A program made the position numbers and the translations under genes. This document shows positions 17,228-26,836 of a DNA stretch of 64,000 nucleotides, in pieces (position 1 is the first letter of the stretch; every line of letters starts with the position of its first letter). The stretch is from an uncultured Bacteroidota bacterium. GTDB taxonomy: Bacteria; Bacteroidota; Bacteroidia; B-17B0; Aurantibacillaceae. The stretch spans positions 186,001 to 250,000 of the forward strand of contig CAILKE010000004.1 in assembly GCA_903834765.1 (NCBI GenBank), read 5' to 3'. The notes under the pieces were generated by a model. That model worked only from the letters and a program-made list of their open reading frames with translations, made no database searches and had not been told where the DNA came from.

Positions 17228-18400
17228 TCAATGAGAAGTAACTGTAATTTGTTTGGCTAATGTAATTGCCTTGAGTTTTACAACATTTACATCAGACCCT
17301 ATTTTATCGTGCGTTAATACCACGGCCATGCGGCGAAAAGGACGAGTTGTAGGTTTATTGAAGATGCGCACATCTGTTAGTATATTCTCTAATACGGTTT
17401 CAATACCAGTGTAAGTTGGGTTTTCCCCTTCTGTCGTTGCTAGTACCACTGCTGATGCACCAACACGCTCTAAAGTTATTTCAGGGATAGGAAATCCTAA
17501 AATAGCGCGTGCATGTAATTCAAACTCACTGAAGTTTTGTGTATTCGCTAATGTGACCATCCCGGTATCATGAGGACGAGGGGATAACTCCGAAAAATAG
17601 ATGCCCTTATCGGTTAAAAAGAATTCAACGCCCCATAAGCCTGAACCACTTAGGGCTTTGGTAACTTTGGCAGCCATATCTTGCGCTTCCTTTAAATCTT
17701 TGTCACTAATAACACTTGGTTGCCAGCTTTCTTGATAATCACCTCGTTCTTGACGGTGCCCTATTGGCGGGCAAAATAAGGTATTGCCATTTTTTTGCGT
17801 TACTGTTAATAACGTTATTTCCGAATTAAATTTTATAAACTCTTCTACAATCACTTCTTTATAATCGCCACGAGATCCTTCCATGGCATAATTCCATGAT
17901 TTCTCAACATCTTGTTCAGTTTTAACGACACTTTGGCCTTTTCCACTGCTACTCATTAATGGTTTCACAACACATGGAATTCCGATAGTTGAAACAGCAT
18001 TTTTAAATTCTTCCAGCGTTGTTGCATACACATAATTGGCCGTTCTTAATCCTAATTCTTTAGCGGCTAAATCTCTGATAGCCTTGCGATTCATTGTAAA
18101 ATTAGCTGCTTTAGCACTTGGCACTACGGTGATTCCTTGTTTTTCATAATCGTAAAAACGTTCAGTTCGTATTGCTTCAATTTCAGGCACAATCAAATCG
18201 GGTTTATGTTTAGCAACGATTGCATCTAAGGCAGCTCCATCTAACATATTGATGATTTCGCATTCATGCGCAACTTGCATGGCTGGCGCATCTTTGTAGG
18301 AATCAACAGCGATTACATATTGCCCTAAACGTTGAAGTGCAATGACTAATTCTTTTCCTAATTCTCCAGAGCCTAGTAATAAAACCTTTTTTTGTATCAT
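17228..18400 (-). CDS. purT: Formate-dependent phosphoribosylglycinamide formyltransferase
   Basis: 390 residues, ATP-grasp fold. It starts with [20 protein letters not shown] (nucleotide-binding preATP-grasp), then [20 protein letters not shown] (glycine-rich ATP loop), and the Mg-site region [24 protein letters not shown]. Those features distinguish PurT from PurK. Role: formylation of GAR with formate and ATP in purine synthesis. Length is as for E. coli PurT. The upstream unknown gene (18419-19072) ends 18 bases before this start, so they may be co-transcribed. Confidence 0.95.
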   Translation of the reverse strand: MIQKKVLLLGSGELGKELVIALQRLGQYVIAVDSYKDAPAMQVAHECEIINMLDGAALDAIVAKHKPDLIVPEIEAIRTERFYDYEKQGITVVPSAKAANFTMNRKAIRDLAAKELGLRTANYVYATTLEEFKNAVSTIGIPCVVKPLMSSSGKGQSVVKTEQDVEKSWNYAMEGSRGDYKEVIVEEFIKFNSEITLLTVTQKNGNTLFCPPIGHRQERGDYQESWQPSVISDKDLKEAQDMAAKVTKALSGSGLWGVEFFLTDKGIYFSELSPRPHDTGMVTLANTQNFSEFELHARAILGFPIPEITLERVGASAVVLATTEGENPTYTGIETVLENILTDVRIFNKPTTRPFRRMAVVLTHDKIGSDVNVVKLKAITLAKQITVTSH

Positions 18401-18418
18401 AATATTGAGCTAATTTTT

Positions 18419-19072
18419 TTAAAAACTAATTTTAATTGTTGCAGGAAAATGATCTTTTAATACACCAAAGTATAAGCCATATCCTACAGCTAAACCTATG
18501 GTTCCGCCTATTAATGCTTTAATACGGCGTTTGCCTCGAGCTACTCTTTCGTAACCCAAAATATAAGCATCATGTTCGATGTAATTAGGGTTACTTATGG
18601 TGCTGTGTTTTATTCTCACTTTCGTAATACCGCTTAATCCCATGTATCCATAAGGAAAAACAGGTGCGAAAAACAACCCAAATCCGCCGCTAACTAATCC
18701 TGTTATACCTGCACCAATTAAGCAACCGCGAGCTTTAAACCCTTTACGAGCGTCGCGTTCTCCAAAAATATAATATTCCATTTCGTCGCGTGTGAAATAA
18801 TTTCCACTGATAGAGTCTTGGGAATAATAATAATCTTTCAAACCAGAACCGTAGCGCACGCAATAAATTTCATCGTATTCGTAATGTAATTTAGCTGTAG
18901 GCTTCTCTGGATCTAAAATAGTCACAGCGCCAATCAACGTGTCTATAACTCGTTCAACAACCTTATTTCCATTCATTAATAAGATCGTGTCTTTCGCTTG
19001 AGCCATCATTGTATGTGAAAATAAGCTTAGCGATATCAAGCAAAAAAGGGTACGGAGATTATTTTTTATCAT
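18419..19072 (-). CDS. Exported protein of unknown function
   Basis: 217 residues with a likely signal peptide (about 1-25, ending MMAQA). A beta-rich part follows, with KDTILLMNGNKVVERVIDT, a pattern frequent in Bacteroidota outer-surface or periplasmic proteins. Two glycine-rich hydrophobic segments lie near residues 108-130 (GCLIGAGITGLVSGGFGLFF) and 190-206, perhaps membrane hairpins. I do not recognise a named family. It precedes purT by 18 bases on the same strand. Confidence 0.7.
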   Translation of the reverse strand: MIKNNLRTLFCLISLSLFSHTMMAQAKDTILLMNGNKVVERVIDTLIGAVTILDPEKPTAKLHYEYDEIYCVRYGSGLKDYYYSQDSISGNYFTRDEMEYYIFGERDARKGFKARGCLIGAGITGLVSGGFGLFFAPVFPYGYMGLSGITKVRIKHSTISNPNYIEHDAYILGYERVARGKRRIKALIGGTIGLAVGYGLYFGVLKDHFPATIKISF

Positions 19073-19163
19073 TTACAAGTTTACAAAAAAATACGTTTAT
19101 GGAAAGCAAACAATGAGATATTTATAAGGTATTAAGTTTCATTTTATACCCTAAAAAAATGTG

Positions 19164-19171
19164 TATCTTTG
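19164..19171 (+). promoter_or_regulatory. -7 box of truA, likely leaderless transcript
   Basis: TATCTTTG matches the Bacteroidota -7 consensus TAnnTTTG and ends 4 bases before the truA ATG at 19176. Transcription would therefore begin at or beside the start codon. The -33 box is weak. Confidence 0.5.
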
Positions 19172-19175
19172 GCCA

Positions 19176-19943
19176 ATGCCTCGTTATTTTATTCAATTAG
19201 CATACAATGGAGCTCCATACAATGGTTGGCAGGTACAGGATAATACACCCCATACGGTGCAGCAAATTATTCAGGAAAAACTATCAATTATTTTGGGTGA
19301 ATCCATCAGTATTGTAGGATGTGGCAGAACAGACACAGGCGTTCATGCCAAAGATTATTACGCACATTTTGATTCGGATAAAACAAATTTACATTTAGAA
19401 GAGTCTAATTGTGTTTATAAACTTAATAAAATTTTGCCATACGAAATCGCCATTAAATCAATTTTTTTAGTAAGTAATACCGCTAATGCTAGATTTGACG
19501 CAATATGTAGAAGCTATGATTATTTTATTCATCAGCAAAAAAACCCTTTTTTAACAAACACTTCCTATTATGTGTTTGGAGATTTAGATATAATAGCCAT
19601 GAACGAAGCTGCTGCTTATTTATTAACGGTAGTTGATTTTACGAGTTTTAGTAAATTGAATACGCAAACTAAAACAAATAATTGCTCGGTCACTCAAGCA
19701 GAGTGGGTTAAACTAAATGATACGGAATTTGTTTTTAAAATTACTGCCAATCGTTTTTTGCACAATATGGTTCGCTCTATAGTTGGAACCTTGTTGCAAA
19801 TTGGTAAAGGAAAAATGACCTTAGAAGAATTTAAAATAGTGATAGCTAATAAAAATAGGAGCGATGCCGGCATGTCTGTTCCCGCTCATGCATTGTATTT
19901 AAGCCATATTCAATACCCTAATACGATATTTATACATGGATAA
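19176..19943 (+). CDS. truA: tRNA pseudouridine(38-40) synthase
   Basis: 255 residues. The frame is open from GTG 19161, but ATG 19176 gives the normal TruA start MPRYFIQLAYNGAPYNGWQVQ shortened here to its first motif, and a -7 promoter box overlaps the earlier codons. The catalytic aspartate is Asp53 in GRTDTGVHA. The RNA-contacting FLHNMVRSIVGTL segment is present near residue 200. Role: pseudouridine formation at positions 38-40 of tRNA anticodon stems. The last 8 bases overlap the ABC exporter gene, so translation is coupled. Confidence 0.95.
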   Translation: MPRYFIQLAYNGAPYNGWQVQDNTPHTVQQIIQEKLSIILGESISIVGCGRTDTGVHAKDYYAHFDSDKTNLHLEESNCVYKLNKILPYEIAIKSIFLVSNTANARFDAICRSYDYFIHQQKNPFLTNTSYYVFGDLDIIAMNEAAAYLLTVVDFTSFSKLNTQTKTNNCSVTQAEWVKLNDTEFVFKITANRFLHNMVRSIVGTLLQIGKGKMTLEEFKIVIANKNRSDAGMSVPAHALYLSHIQYPNTIFIHG

Positions 19944-21711
19944 GGAAAAAAAATCAGGTATTAATTTCGTATTGATTAAACGTATTTTATCTTACAGTAA
20001 GCCCTATAAAAATTTATTTATACTGGCATTATTATTAACGCTGACTTTAGCTGCTTTATCAATTGTTCGCCCGCTTTTAATTAAGGAAGCATTAAACTGC
20101 ATTGGGATAGAAGACCCCACTGATAAAGGTTATTTGCCAAAGGCGAATAAGTTCGCGTTTATGAATCATATGGGTTTATTGCTGGTAGGTGTATTAATTT
20201 TAGAAGCCTTATTGCAATTTACAAACATGTATGTCACTAATTTATTGGGACAAAATATTGTGCAAGATCTGCGTAAGCAAGTTTATAGACATATCTTGAA
20301 ATTAAAGAATACCTATTTTGACAATACACCTGTTGGAACACTTGTTACTAGGGCTGTTTCGGATATTGAAAGTTTGAGCGATGTGTTTTCGCAAGGTTTT
20401 ATTGTAATCACAGGAGACATTTTAACCATCATTATTTTTATTACAGTGATGATATCCACTAACTGGGCATTAGCATTGGTAACATTAAGTACCATTCCGT
20501 TATTATTAATTGCTACTAACTTATTTAAAAATGGCGTTAAAAAAACATTTACCGAAGTGCGTAATGCGGTAGCATCGCTTAATGCCTTTACCAACGAGCA
20601 TATATCAGGTATGCGCATTGTGCAATTATTTAATAGGGAAAACATAGAATATGATAAATTTAAAGTCATTAACGAAAAACATAAAATGGCTAACATCCGT
20701 TCGATATGGTATTATTCGGTATTTTTTCCGGTAGTCGAAATTTTATCGGCTGTCTCTATTGCTCTATTTATGTGGTTTGCCGGACTAAAAGCCAATACCT
20801 ATAATATACAATTGGGAGAAATCACGTTTTTTATTATGTTGATCAATATGGTGTTTCGCCCCATTCGTTTATTAGCGGATCGATTGAATACCCTGCAAAT
20901 GGGAATTGTAGCATCTGACCGCGTGTTTAAGGTCATAGATAATCAAGAAATAATATCCGAAACTGGAACAGTTTCAGCTAAACACATACGAGGTAATATT
21001 GAGTTTAAAAACGTATGGTTTGCCTATAAAGAAGAAAATTATGTCATTAAAGATTGTTCGTTTTCTATTAATCATGGCGAAACTATAGCAATTATTGGTG
21101 CTACGGGGGCAGGCAAATCTAGTATCATTAATTTATTAAGTCGTTTTTATGAAATTAATAAAGGTGAAATTTTAATCGATGGTGTTTCTATCCCGAATTA
21201 TAACTTAAACGAATTACGCGAATCTGTAGGCGTTGTACTGCAAGATGTATTTTTATTCAGCGATACCATTTTTAATAATATTACCTTGCATAATCCCTCT
21301 ATTACTGAAGAACAGGTGATTATGGCGGCTAAAGAAATTGGTATAAATGAGTTTATTTCTAAACTACCAAATGGTTATCATTATAATGTAAAAGAGCGCG
21401 GCGCTATGTTATCGGCCGGACAGCGCCAATTAGTGGCCTTTGTGAGAGCGTATGTATATAATCCTCCTATTTTTGTATTAGATGAAGCAACATCGTCAAT
21501 TGATTTAGAAACCGAAAAATTAATACAAAAAGCGTCTTTGGAATTGGCTAAAAATCGCACCTCTATTATTATCGCACATCGTTTATCAACAATCCATCAT
21601 GCTACTAAAATTATTGTGATGGAAAAAGGTGAAATTATTGAGCAAGGCACCACTGAAGCCTTATCTACCAAGGTAGATGGCGTTTATAAAAAACTATTGG
21701 AGTTGGTTTAA
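19936..21711 (+). CDS. ABC exporter, fused permease and ATPase (MsbA/MdlB-like)
   Basis: 591 residues: six transmembrane segments in an ABC type I exporter domain (about 25-320), then the ATPase with Walker A GATGAGKS (about 388-395), Q-loop VLQDVFLFS, signature LSAGQRQ (about 493) and Walker B IFVLDEATSSID, ending with the H-loop IIAHRLST. Half-transporter, so it works as a dimer. The substrate is not readable; relatives export lipids, drugs or peptides. It overlaps truA by 8 bases, a common Bacteroidota arrangement. Confidence 0.93.
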   Translation: MDKEKKSGINFVLIKRILSYSKPYKNLFILALLLTLTLAALSIVRPLLIKEALNCIGIEDPTDKGYLPKANKFAFMNHMGLLLVGVLILEALLQFTNMYVTNLLGQNIVQDLRKQVYRHILKLKNTYFDNTPVGTLVTRAVSDIESLSDVFSQGFIVITGDILTIIIFITVMISTNWALALVTLSTIPLLLIATNLFKNGVKKTFTEVRNAVASLNAFTNEHISGMRIVQLFNRENIEYDKFKVINEKHKMANIRSIWYYSVFFPVVEILSAVSIALFMWFAGLKANTYNIQLGEITFFIMLINMVFRPIRLLADRLNTLQMGIVASDRVFKVIDNQEIISETGTVSAKHIRGNIEFKNVWFAYKEENYVIKDCSFSINHGETIAIIGATGAGKSSIINLLSRFYEINKGEILIDGVSIPNYNLNELRESVGVVLQDVFLFSDTIFNNITLHNPSITEEQVIMAAKEIGINEFISKLPNGYHYNVKERGAMLSAGQRQLVAFVRAYVYNPPIFVLDEATSSIDLETEKLIQKASLELAKNRTSIIIAHRLSTIHHATKIIVMEKGEIIEQGTTEALSTKVDGVYKKLLELV

Positions 21712-21795
21712 AAAGCATTTATGTTTTTTATTCTTAATATATATAGGATAGATAATTCATTAAATTGGGTTATAAAGATGAATAGTAAAAGAGCG

Positions 21796-21942
21796 TGGGG
21801 TTGCCAAAAATGCGAGTAGACTTGGGGTGAATCGAGAATTCAAGGATCTAGCGGCAGCGTAAAATCCGTAGAATTCCGAGAGGAGCGTTGAGCATATTTT
21901 TGGCTTGATTTTTTGTTTCTTTTTCATCTATGGAAAAAGAAA
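21796..21942. repeat. Large palindromic intergenic element A
   Basis: The gap 21712-22020 holds no gene. GCCAAAAATGC (21803-21813) is mirrored by GCATATTTTTGGC (21892-21904). It is followed by a perfect hairpin TTTCTTTTTC / GAAAAAGAAA (21916-21925 with 21933-21942). The interior is GC-richer than the flanks and contains GAATTC twice. The same plan, outer arms, then CTTGA, then a TTTCTTTT hairpin, recurs at 61454-61573, so this looks like a dispersed repeat family. Confidence 0.6.
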
Positions 21943-21969
21943 TTTAAAAAGAACTTGTTTCAATAAAAA

Positions 21970-22001
21970 TTTGAGGAATGCCATAAAAACCTCTATTTTT
22001 A
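21970..22001 (+). promoter_or_regulatory. Candidate promoter of the PaaE-like gene
   Basis: TTTG (21970-21973), a 20-base spacer and TATTTTTA (21994-22001) resemble the Bacteroidota consensus, with one mismatch in the -7 box. The ATG follows 19 bases later. Confidence 0.45.
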
Positions 22002-22020
22002 CGCAACTTAAAAACATAAT

Positions 22021-23094
22021 ATGGCACGTTTTCATTCCCTAAAAGTAAAAGATATAAAAAGAGAAACGACTGATGCGGTTTCTATCGCATTTGATGTTCC
22101 TCCTCAAATACAACACGAATTTCAATTTAAACAAGGTCAATATATTACTATTAAGTTAAACGTGAATGGTGAAGAAATTCGTCGTTCATATAGTTTATGT
22201 AGCAGTCCTTATGGCGATAAAGAATGGCGTGTAGCTGTTAAAGAAGTAGCCGACGGAAGAGCATCTACCTATATGAATCGCACTTTGAAAGTGGGTGATG
22301 TAATGGAAGTGATGACACCTATGGGAAATTTTCATTCGGTATTATCAGGAAACAATAAAAAACACTATGTATTATTTGCTGGCGGTAGCGGTGTAACCCC
22401 TATGATGAGCATTATTAAAAGTGTTTTATATGTTGAAAAACAAAGCAAACTCACCTTAATTTATGCTAATAGAGATGAAGACGCTACGATTTTTAAAGCG
22501 GAGTTAGAAAAAATTGTTTCTGAAAATGCAGATAGATTAACTTTAGTAAATGTATACGATGCCCCAAAAACACCGGTAAGTGATTTACAAAAGGGATTAC
22601 TAACAGTAGATCGCGTAAAAGCAATTGTTGAAAATTATAGTGCTAAAAATGCAGATGAATATTTTATTTGCGGACCGGCTCCCATGATGGAAAACATCAA
22701 ACAAGCATTAGAAGGATTAAACATTGCGAAAGAAAAAATACATATAGAATATTTCAGTGCTGTAGTTGATGCGGTAGCTAAAGCAGAAGGTCAAGTTACA
22801 GGAGCGGCAGTTAATAGTGAAATCACAGTGATACAATATGGTTTCGAAACGCACATGAAGTTAAATACAGAAGGCTTAACGATTTTAGATGCAGCAATAG
22901 AAGCAGGTGTTGATGCGCCTTTTAGCTGCAAAGGAGCTGTTTGCTGCACTTGTCGAGCTAAAGTAATAGAAGGCAAAGTAAAAATGGATGCTAATTTTGC
23001 ATTAACAGAAGCAGAAGTAGAAGACGGCTATATTTTAACCTGCCAATCTCATCCACTAACTGAGAAAGTAGTGATTGATTTTGATGCGATCTAA
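22021..23094 (+). CDS. PaaE-like flavin reductase with C-terminal 2Fe-2S ferredoxin domain
   Basis: 357 residues: FAD-binding ferredoxin-reductase barrel (RRSYSLCSSP, about 58-67), NAD(P)-binding domain (FAGGSGVTPMMSII, about 119-132; EYFICGPAPMMENI) and a plant-type ferredoxin domain with Cys303, Cys308, Cys311 and Cys341 in the C-x4-C-x2-C...C pattern. This order is that of PaaE, the reductase of phenylacetyl-CoA epoxidase. No paaABCD genes are present in the window, so the electron acceptor here is open; a general oxygenase or desaturase reductase role is possible (an acyl desaturase lies 5 kb away, but not in the same operon). Confidence 0.88.
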   Translation: MARFHSLKVKDIKRETTDAVSIAFDVPPQIQHEFQFKQGQYITIKLNVNGEEIRRSYSLCSSPYGDKEWRVAVKEVADGRASTYMNRTLKVGDVMEVMTPMGNFHSVLSGNNKKHYVLFAGGSGVTPMMSIIKSVLYVEKQSKLTLIYANRDEDATIFKAELEKIVSENADRLTLVNVYDAPKTPVSDLQKGLLTVDRVKAIVENYSAKNADEYFICGPAPMMENIKQALEGLNIAKEKIHIEYFSAVVDAVAKAEGQVTGAAVNSEITVIQYGFETHMKLNTEGLTILDAAIEAGVDAPFSCKGAVCCTCRAKVIEGKVKMDANFALTEAEVEDGYILTCQSHPLTEKVVIDFDAI

Positions 23095-23158
23095 GTGATA
23101 ATTTAATTTATTTCACAATAAATTTTTCAGCTGTTGTCCTTCAATTAAAATATCATAC

Positions 23159-24028
23159 ATGACTAACGAAGAAACCGCAGTTAAAGCAACCTACTTTAGT
23201 ATTATAGGCAATGCGAGTTTGGCCATCATCAAATGGTTAGCCGGATACTTCGGTAATTCGTATGCATTGATAGCCGACGCGATTGAATCAACAACTGACA
23301 TTTTCGCCTCGTTGTTAGTCTTATTTGGTATAAAATATTCTAATCGACCAGCAGATAAAAATCATCCATACGGACATGGAAGGGCAGAACCCTTAATTAC
23401 CTTTTTAGTTGTTGGATTTTTAATAGCATCAGCTGTTATTATTGCTCATGAAAGCTGGGTTAATATTCACACACCACACGATTTACCAAAGCCTTTCACG
23501 TTGTTTATTTTAGGTGCGATTATTATTTGGAAAGAAATTTCTTTCCGAATCGTTATCAAGCGTAGTAAGGAAACTCATAGCTCTTCATTAAAAGCCGATG
23601 CCTGGCATCATCGCAGTGATGCCATTACGTCTATTGCTGCATTCATAGGCATTAGCGTTGCTTTGTTTTTTGGTAAAGGGTATGAGTCTGCAGATGATTG
23701 GGCGGCATTGTTTGCTTCTGGGTTTATTGTATATAACAGCTATTTGATTTTTCGTCCGGCATTGGGCGAAATAATGGACGAACATTTATACGACGATTTG
23801 ATTTTGGCAATTAGAGAAAAAGCCTTGGAGGTAGAAGGCGTTATTGGTACCGAAAAATGTTTCATTCGTAAAGCAGGTATGAAATTCCATGTTGATTTAC
23901 ACGCCACTGTTGATGCTAATATCACTGTAAAAAATGGGCACGACATTGCACATGACCTCAAAGATTATTTGCGCAAAGAAATCCCTCAATTAGGACATGT
24001 ACTTATTCATATAGAGCCAAGTGAGTAA
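23159..24028 (+). CDS. Cation diffusion facilitator family metal transporter
   Basis: 289 residues, CDF fold: about six hydrophobic segments and then a soluble C-terminal domain. Metal-site residues are visible in the second segment (YALIADAIESTTDIFASL, with Asp in an ADAxES context) and fifth segment (LKADAWHHRSDAITS). The histidine-rich loop NHPYGHGRAEP is typical. Role: proton-driven export of Zn, Fe or similar ions. The following peptidase gene starts 10 bases after its stop. Confidence 0.93.
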   Translation: MTNEETAVKATYFSIIGNASLAIIKWLAGYFGNSYALIADAIESTTDIFASLLVLFGIKYSNRPADKNHPYGHGRAEPLITFLVVGFLIASAVIIAHESWVNIHTPHDLPKPFTLFILGAIIIWKEISFRIVIKRSKETHSSSLKADAWHHRSDAITSIAAFIGISVALFFGKGYESADDWAALFASGFIVYNSYLIFRPALGEIMDEHLYDDLILAIREKALEVEGVIGTEKCFIRKAGMKFHVDLHATVDANITVKNGHDIAHDLKDYLRKEIPQLGHVLIHIEPSE

Positions 24029-24038
24029 ATTTTTATTT

Positions 24039-24716
24039 ATGAAACCTGTCAAACAAAATCTTATAGAAGCCGAAGAGAAAGCAGTTATTTTATTTAAAGA
24101 GATAGAAGCGCGAGAACTAATAACGGTAGGTAAATCGGAACGTCAATTAAATACAGAAGTATTTGATTTAGCTTTTGAATTATTCGGCATTAAAAAATAT
24201 TGGCACAAGCGCATTGTAAGAGCTGGTAAAAACACCTTATTTCCTTATAAAGAAAATCCACCTGATTTAGTTTTAAAAAACGAGGATATAGTTTTTTTTG
24301 ATTTCGGTCCCGTGTTCGAAAACTGGGAAGCAGACTTTGGACGAACCTATGTAATAGGTGCGAATGAAAAGATGCTTAAGTTGAAAAATGAAGTAGAGCT
24401 AGCTTGGATGGATGGCAAAGAATTTTACGATACTAACCGCGCTCATTTAACTGGCGCTGATTTTTATGAATATACAAAAACAGTGGCCCAGCAATATGGT
24501 TGGGAATATGGCAATAATCATTGCGGGCATTTAGTAGGAAATTTTCCACACGAAACACTCTTAGGTGAAGACCTCACCAATTACATACATCCCGAAAACA
24601 AACAGCTGATGAGTCGGTTAGACAAACTCGGCAACGAACGTTTTTGGATTTACGAAATTCATTTGATTGATAGAAGCTTGGAAATAGGCGGTTTTTATGA
24701 GCAATTGGTGACTTAG
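24039..24716 (+). CDS. M24 family metallopeptidase (aminopeptidase P-like)
   Basis: 225 residues from ATG 24039; the open frame reaches back to GTG 24021 inside the transporter gene, but the ATG fits better. It shows the pita-bread metal ligands: FDFGPVFENWEADFGRT (two Asp), HCGHLVGNFPHE (His) and a C-terminal Glu in YEIHLID. It lacks the extra N-terminal domain of aminopeptidase P and is shorter than typical methionine aminopeptidases. The normal second Glu near the end is not obvious, so activity is uncertain. Often annotated as an Xaa-Pro-like peptidase. Confidence 0.8.
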   Translation: MKPVKQNLIEAEEKAVILFKEIEARELITVGKSERQLNTEVFDLAFELFGIKKYWHKRIVRAGKNTLFPYKENPPDLVLKNEDIVFFDFGPVFENWEADFGRTYVIGANEKMLKLKNEVELAWMDGKEFYDTNRAHLTGADFYEYTKTVAQQYGWEYGNNHCGHLVGNFPHETLLGEDLTNYIHPENKQLMSRLDKLGNERFWIYEIHLIDRSLEIGGFYEQLVT

Positions 24717-24758
24717 TAATTTTTTATAACCTGTAGAATTAGGTTAAATAATAGGTTT

Positions 24759-25751
24759 TTATTCCACCAACTTAGCTTCAACTAAATACTCTGCTATTTG
24801 CACAGCATTTGTAGCGGCACCTTTACGAAGGTTGTCGGATACGATCCACATATTTAATGTTTTTGGCTGTGTTTCGTCTCTTCTGATTCTGCCAACAAAT
24901 ACTTCATCTTTATTATGCGCATTCATAGGCATCGGATAAATTTGATTAGCTATATCATCTTGTAAGATCACTCCTTTCGTTGTGCTCATCATATTAAATA
25001 TATCTTTTATTTCAAACTCATTTTCAAATTCTATATTTACACTCTCGCTATGTCCACCCATTACTGGTATACGAACAGTCGTAGCTGTTAAACGAATGGA
25101 TTCGTCGCTCATGATTTTTTTTGTTTCATTCACCATTTTCATTTCTTCTTTGGTATAACCATTATCGGTAAAAACATCAATTTGCGGAATCACATTCAAA
25201 TCAATATTATATTTGTAAGCCATTTCACCTGCTTTACCTGCACGTTCGTTCATTAGCTGTTCAACAGCCTTTATACCGGTACCTGTAACGGATTGGTATG
25301 TAGAAACCACTACTCGTTTAATTTTATATTTTTGATGTAATGGATTTAAAACCACTACTAATTGTATCGTAGAGCAATTTGGGTTTGCAATTATTTTATC
25401 AGCTTTAGTTAACTGTGTTGCATTGATTTCCGGAACAACTAATTTTTTAGTTTCGTCCATACGCCAAGCCGAAGAATTATCTATAACTGTAATACCTACT
25501 TCTGCAAATTTAGGTGCCCATTCTAATGATGTATTACCACCTGCTGAAAATAAAGCAATCTGTGGTCGCATAGCTATGGCATCATCCATAGATACTACTT
25601 TATAAGCTTTTCCTTTATAAGTAATTTCTTTTCCTACGGATTTTTCTGAAGCAACTGGTATTAATTCCGTTACAGGAAAATTCCGTTCTGCTAATACTTC
25701 TAACATTTTTGTCCCTACTAATCCTGTGGCTCCTACAACTGCTATTTTCAT
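24759..25751 (-). CDS. asd: Aspartate-semialdehyde dehydrogenase
   Basis: 330 residues. NADP-binding start MKIAVVGATGLVGTKML, the SAGGNTS loop, catalytic Cys126 in NPNCSTIQ, the VSTYQSVTGTG segment and the substrate-binding VRIPVMGGHSESVNIEF. Role: NADPH reduction of aspartyl phosphate to the semialdehyde in the synthesis of Lys, Met, Thr and diaminopimelate. Stands alone on its strand after the ATP synthase operon, separated from it by a strong terminator. Confidence 0.95.
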   Translation of the reverse strand: MKIAVVGATGLVGTKMLEVLAERNFPVTELIPVASEKSVGKEITYKGKAYKVVSMDDAIAMRPQIALFSAGGNTSLEWAPKFAEVGITVIDNSSAWRMDETKKLVVPEINATQLTKADKIIANPNCSTIQLVVVLNPLHQKYKIKRVVVSTYQSVTGTGIKAVEQLMNERAGKAGEMAYKYNIDLNVIPQIDVFTDNGYTKEEMKMVNETKKIMSDESIRLTATTVRIPVMGGHSESVNIEFENEFEIKDIFNMMSTTKGVILQDDIANQIYPMPMNAHNKDEVFVGRIRRDETQPKTLNMWIVSDNLRKGAATNAVQIAEYLVEAKLVE

Positions 25752-25813
25752 TGTGTATGATTTCTATGGTTTTTTTTTAACTTCTAATATTTCATTACTT
25801 GGTGTAAAAACAA

Positions 25814-25842
25814 AAATCGAAATAAGTGAGTTATTTCGATTT
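25814..25842 (-). terminator. Terminator of the ATP synthase operon
   Basis: AAATCGAAATAA and TTATTTCGATTT pair perfectly over 12 bases around GTGAG. Read leftward, the stem is followed by a T-rich run. It lies 36 bases past the atpG stop. Confidence 0.75.
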
Positions 25843-25877
25843 CAGTTGAACCTTTTGTGTTTATGTTTTAAATGTGT

Positions 25878-26756
25878 TTATCCATTCAACGCTTCTGCAC
25901 CAGCTACAATTTCTAAAATCTCAGTTGTAATTGCTGTTTGTCGAGCTTTATTATAACTAATCTTCAAGTCGCGAAGCATATCTTTCGCGTTATCAGTTGC
26001 TTTATGCATCGCTGTCATTCGGGCTCCGTGCTCTGACGCTAACGAATCGAGTAGAGCTTTATAAAATTGTGTTTTTAATGAACGGGGAATTAAATCACTC
26101 ACAATAAATTCTTTGCTTGGCTCAAATGCATAATCTGTAGCACTCGAAGCTCCTTCTTGAACAGAAGGAACAACTGGTAAAAATTGCTCGTCTTGCACCA
26201 ATTGTACAGCTGCATTTTTGAATTGATTGTAAACTAAAATAACTTTATCAAATTGCTTATTGACAAAAGATTCCATTATCTTTTCAGCAATTGGCGCAAC
26301 CGTATTGTAATTTAGGTTATCAAAAATTTCATTTAAATTGTGAGGTAAATCTGTACCATGTATATTATACTCGGTACGCTTAAATGCATCATTTGCTTTT
26401 TTACCAATAGAAATAACTGAAACCGATTGGCCTTTATATTCATTAGCAATTAAACTCCATGTTTTTTTGATAACATTTGCATTGAAACCACCCGCTAATC
26501 CACGGTTAGAAGAAATAGCGACAAGTAAAATGTTTTTTTGTTGAGCTGTTCTAGTATAAACATTTTCAGATGCATCTAAACTACCACTTACATTCTGTAA
26601 AATTTCTTGTAGTTTATTTGCATAAGGACGCATTTGCGTAATAGCATCTTGCGCACGTTTCAATTTTGCAGCACTTACCATTTTCATGGCACTTGTAATC
26701 TGCATGGTCGAACCAACTGATGTTATTCTACTTCTTACTTCTTTTAAATTTGCCAT
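25878..26756 (-). CDS. atpG: ATP synthase F1 gamma subunit
   Basis: 292 residues. Conserved N-terminus with RITSVGSTMQITSAMKMVSA and C-terminus with LRDLKISYNKARQTAITTEI, LEIVAGAEAL: the two long helices that form the rotor shaft inside the alpha/beta ring. Last gene of atpBEFHAG. An inverted repeat (26771-26789 with 26802-26827) separates it from atpA. Confidence 0.97.
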   Translation of the reverse strand: MANLKEVRSRITSVGSTMQITSAMKMVSAAKLKRAQDAITQMRPYANKLQEILQNVSGSLDASENVYTRTAQQKNILLVAISSNRGLAGGFNANVIKKTWSLIANEYKGQSVSVISIGKKANDAFKRTEYNIHGTDLPHNLNEIFDNLNYNTVAPIAEKIMESFVNKQFDKVILVYNQFKNAAVQLVQDEQFLPVVPSVQEGASSATDYAFEPSKEFIVSDLIPRSLKTQFYKALLDSLASEHGARMTAMHKATDNAKDMLRDLKISYNKARQTAITTEILEIVAGAEALNG

Positions 26757-26770
26757 CTTATTGAAATTTT

Positions 26771-26827
26771 AAATGATAAATTTTAAATGTTGAATTAACT
26801 CCATTTAAAATTTAGCATTTATCATTT
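26771..26827 (-). repeat. Inverted repeat in the atpA-atpG spacer
   Basis: AAATGATAAATTTTAAATG at 26771-26789 is mirrored by 26802-26827 with a 7-base insertion in the right arm. In the mRNA it would form an AT-rich hairpin between the two genes and might set their expression ratio or act as a processing site. Confidence 0.45.
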
Positions 26828-26836
26828 AACATTTCT

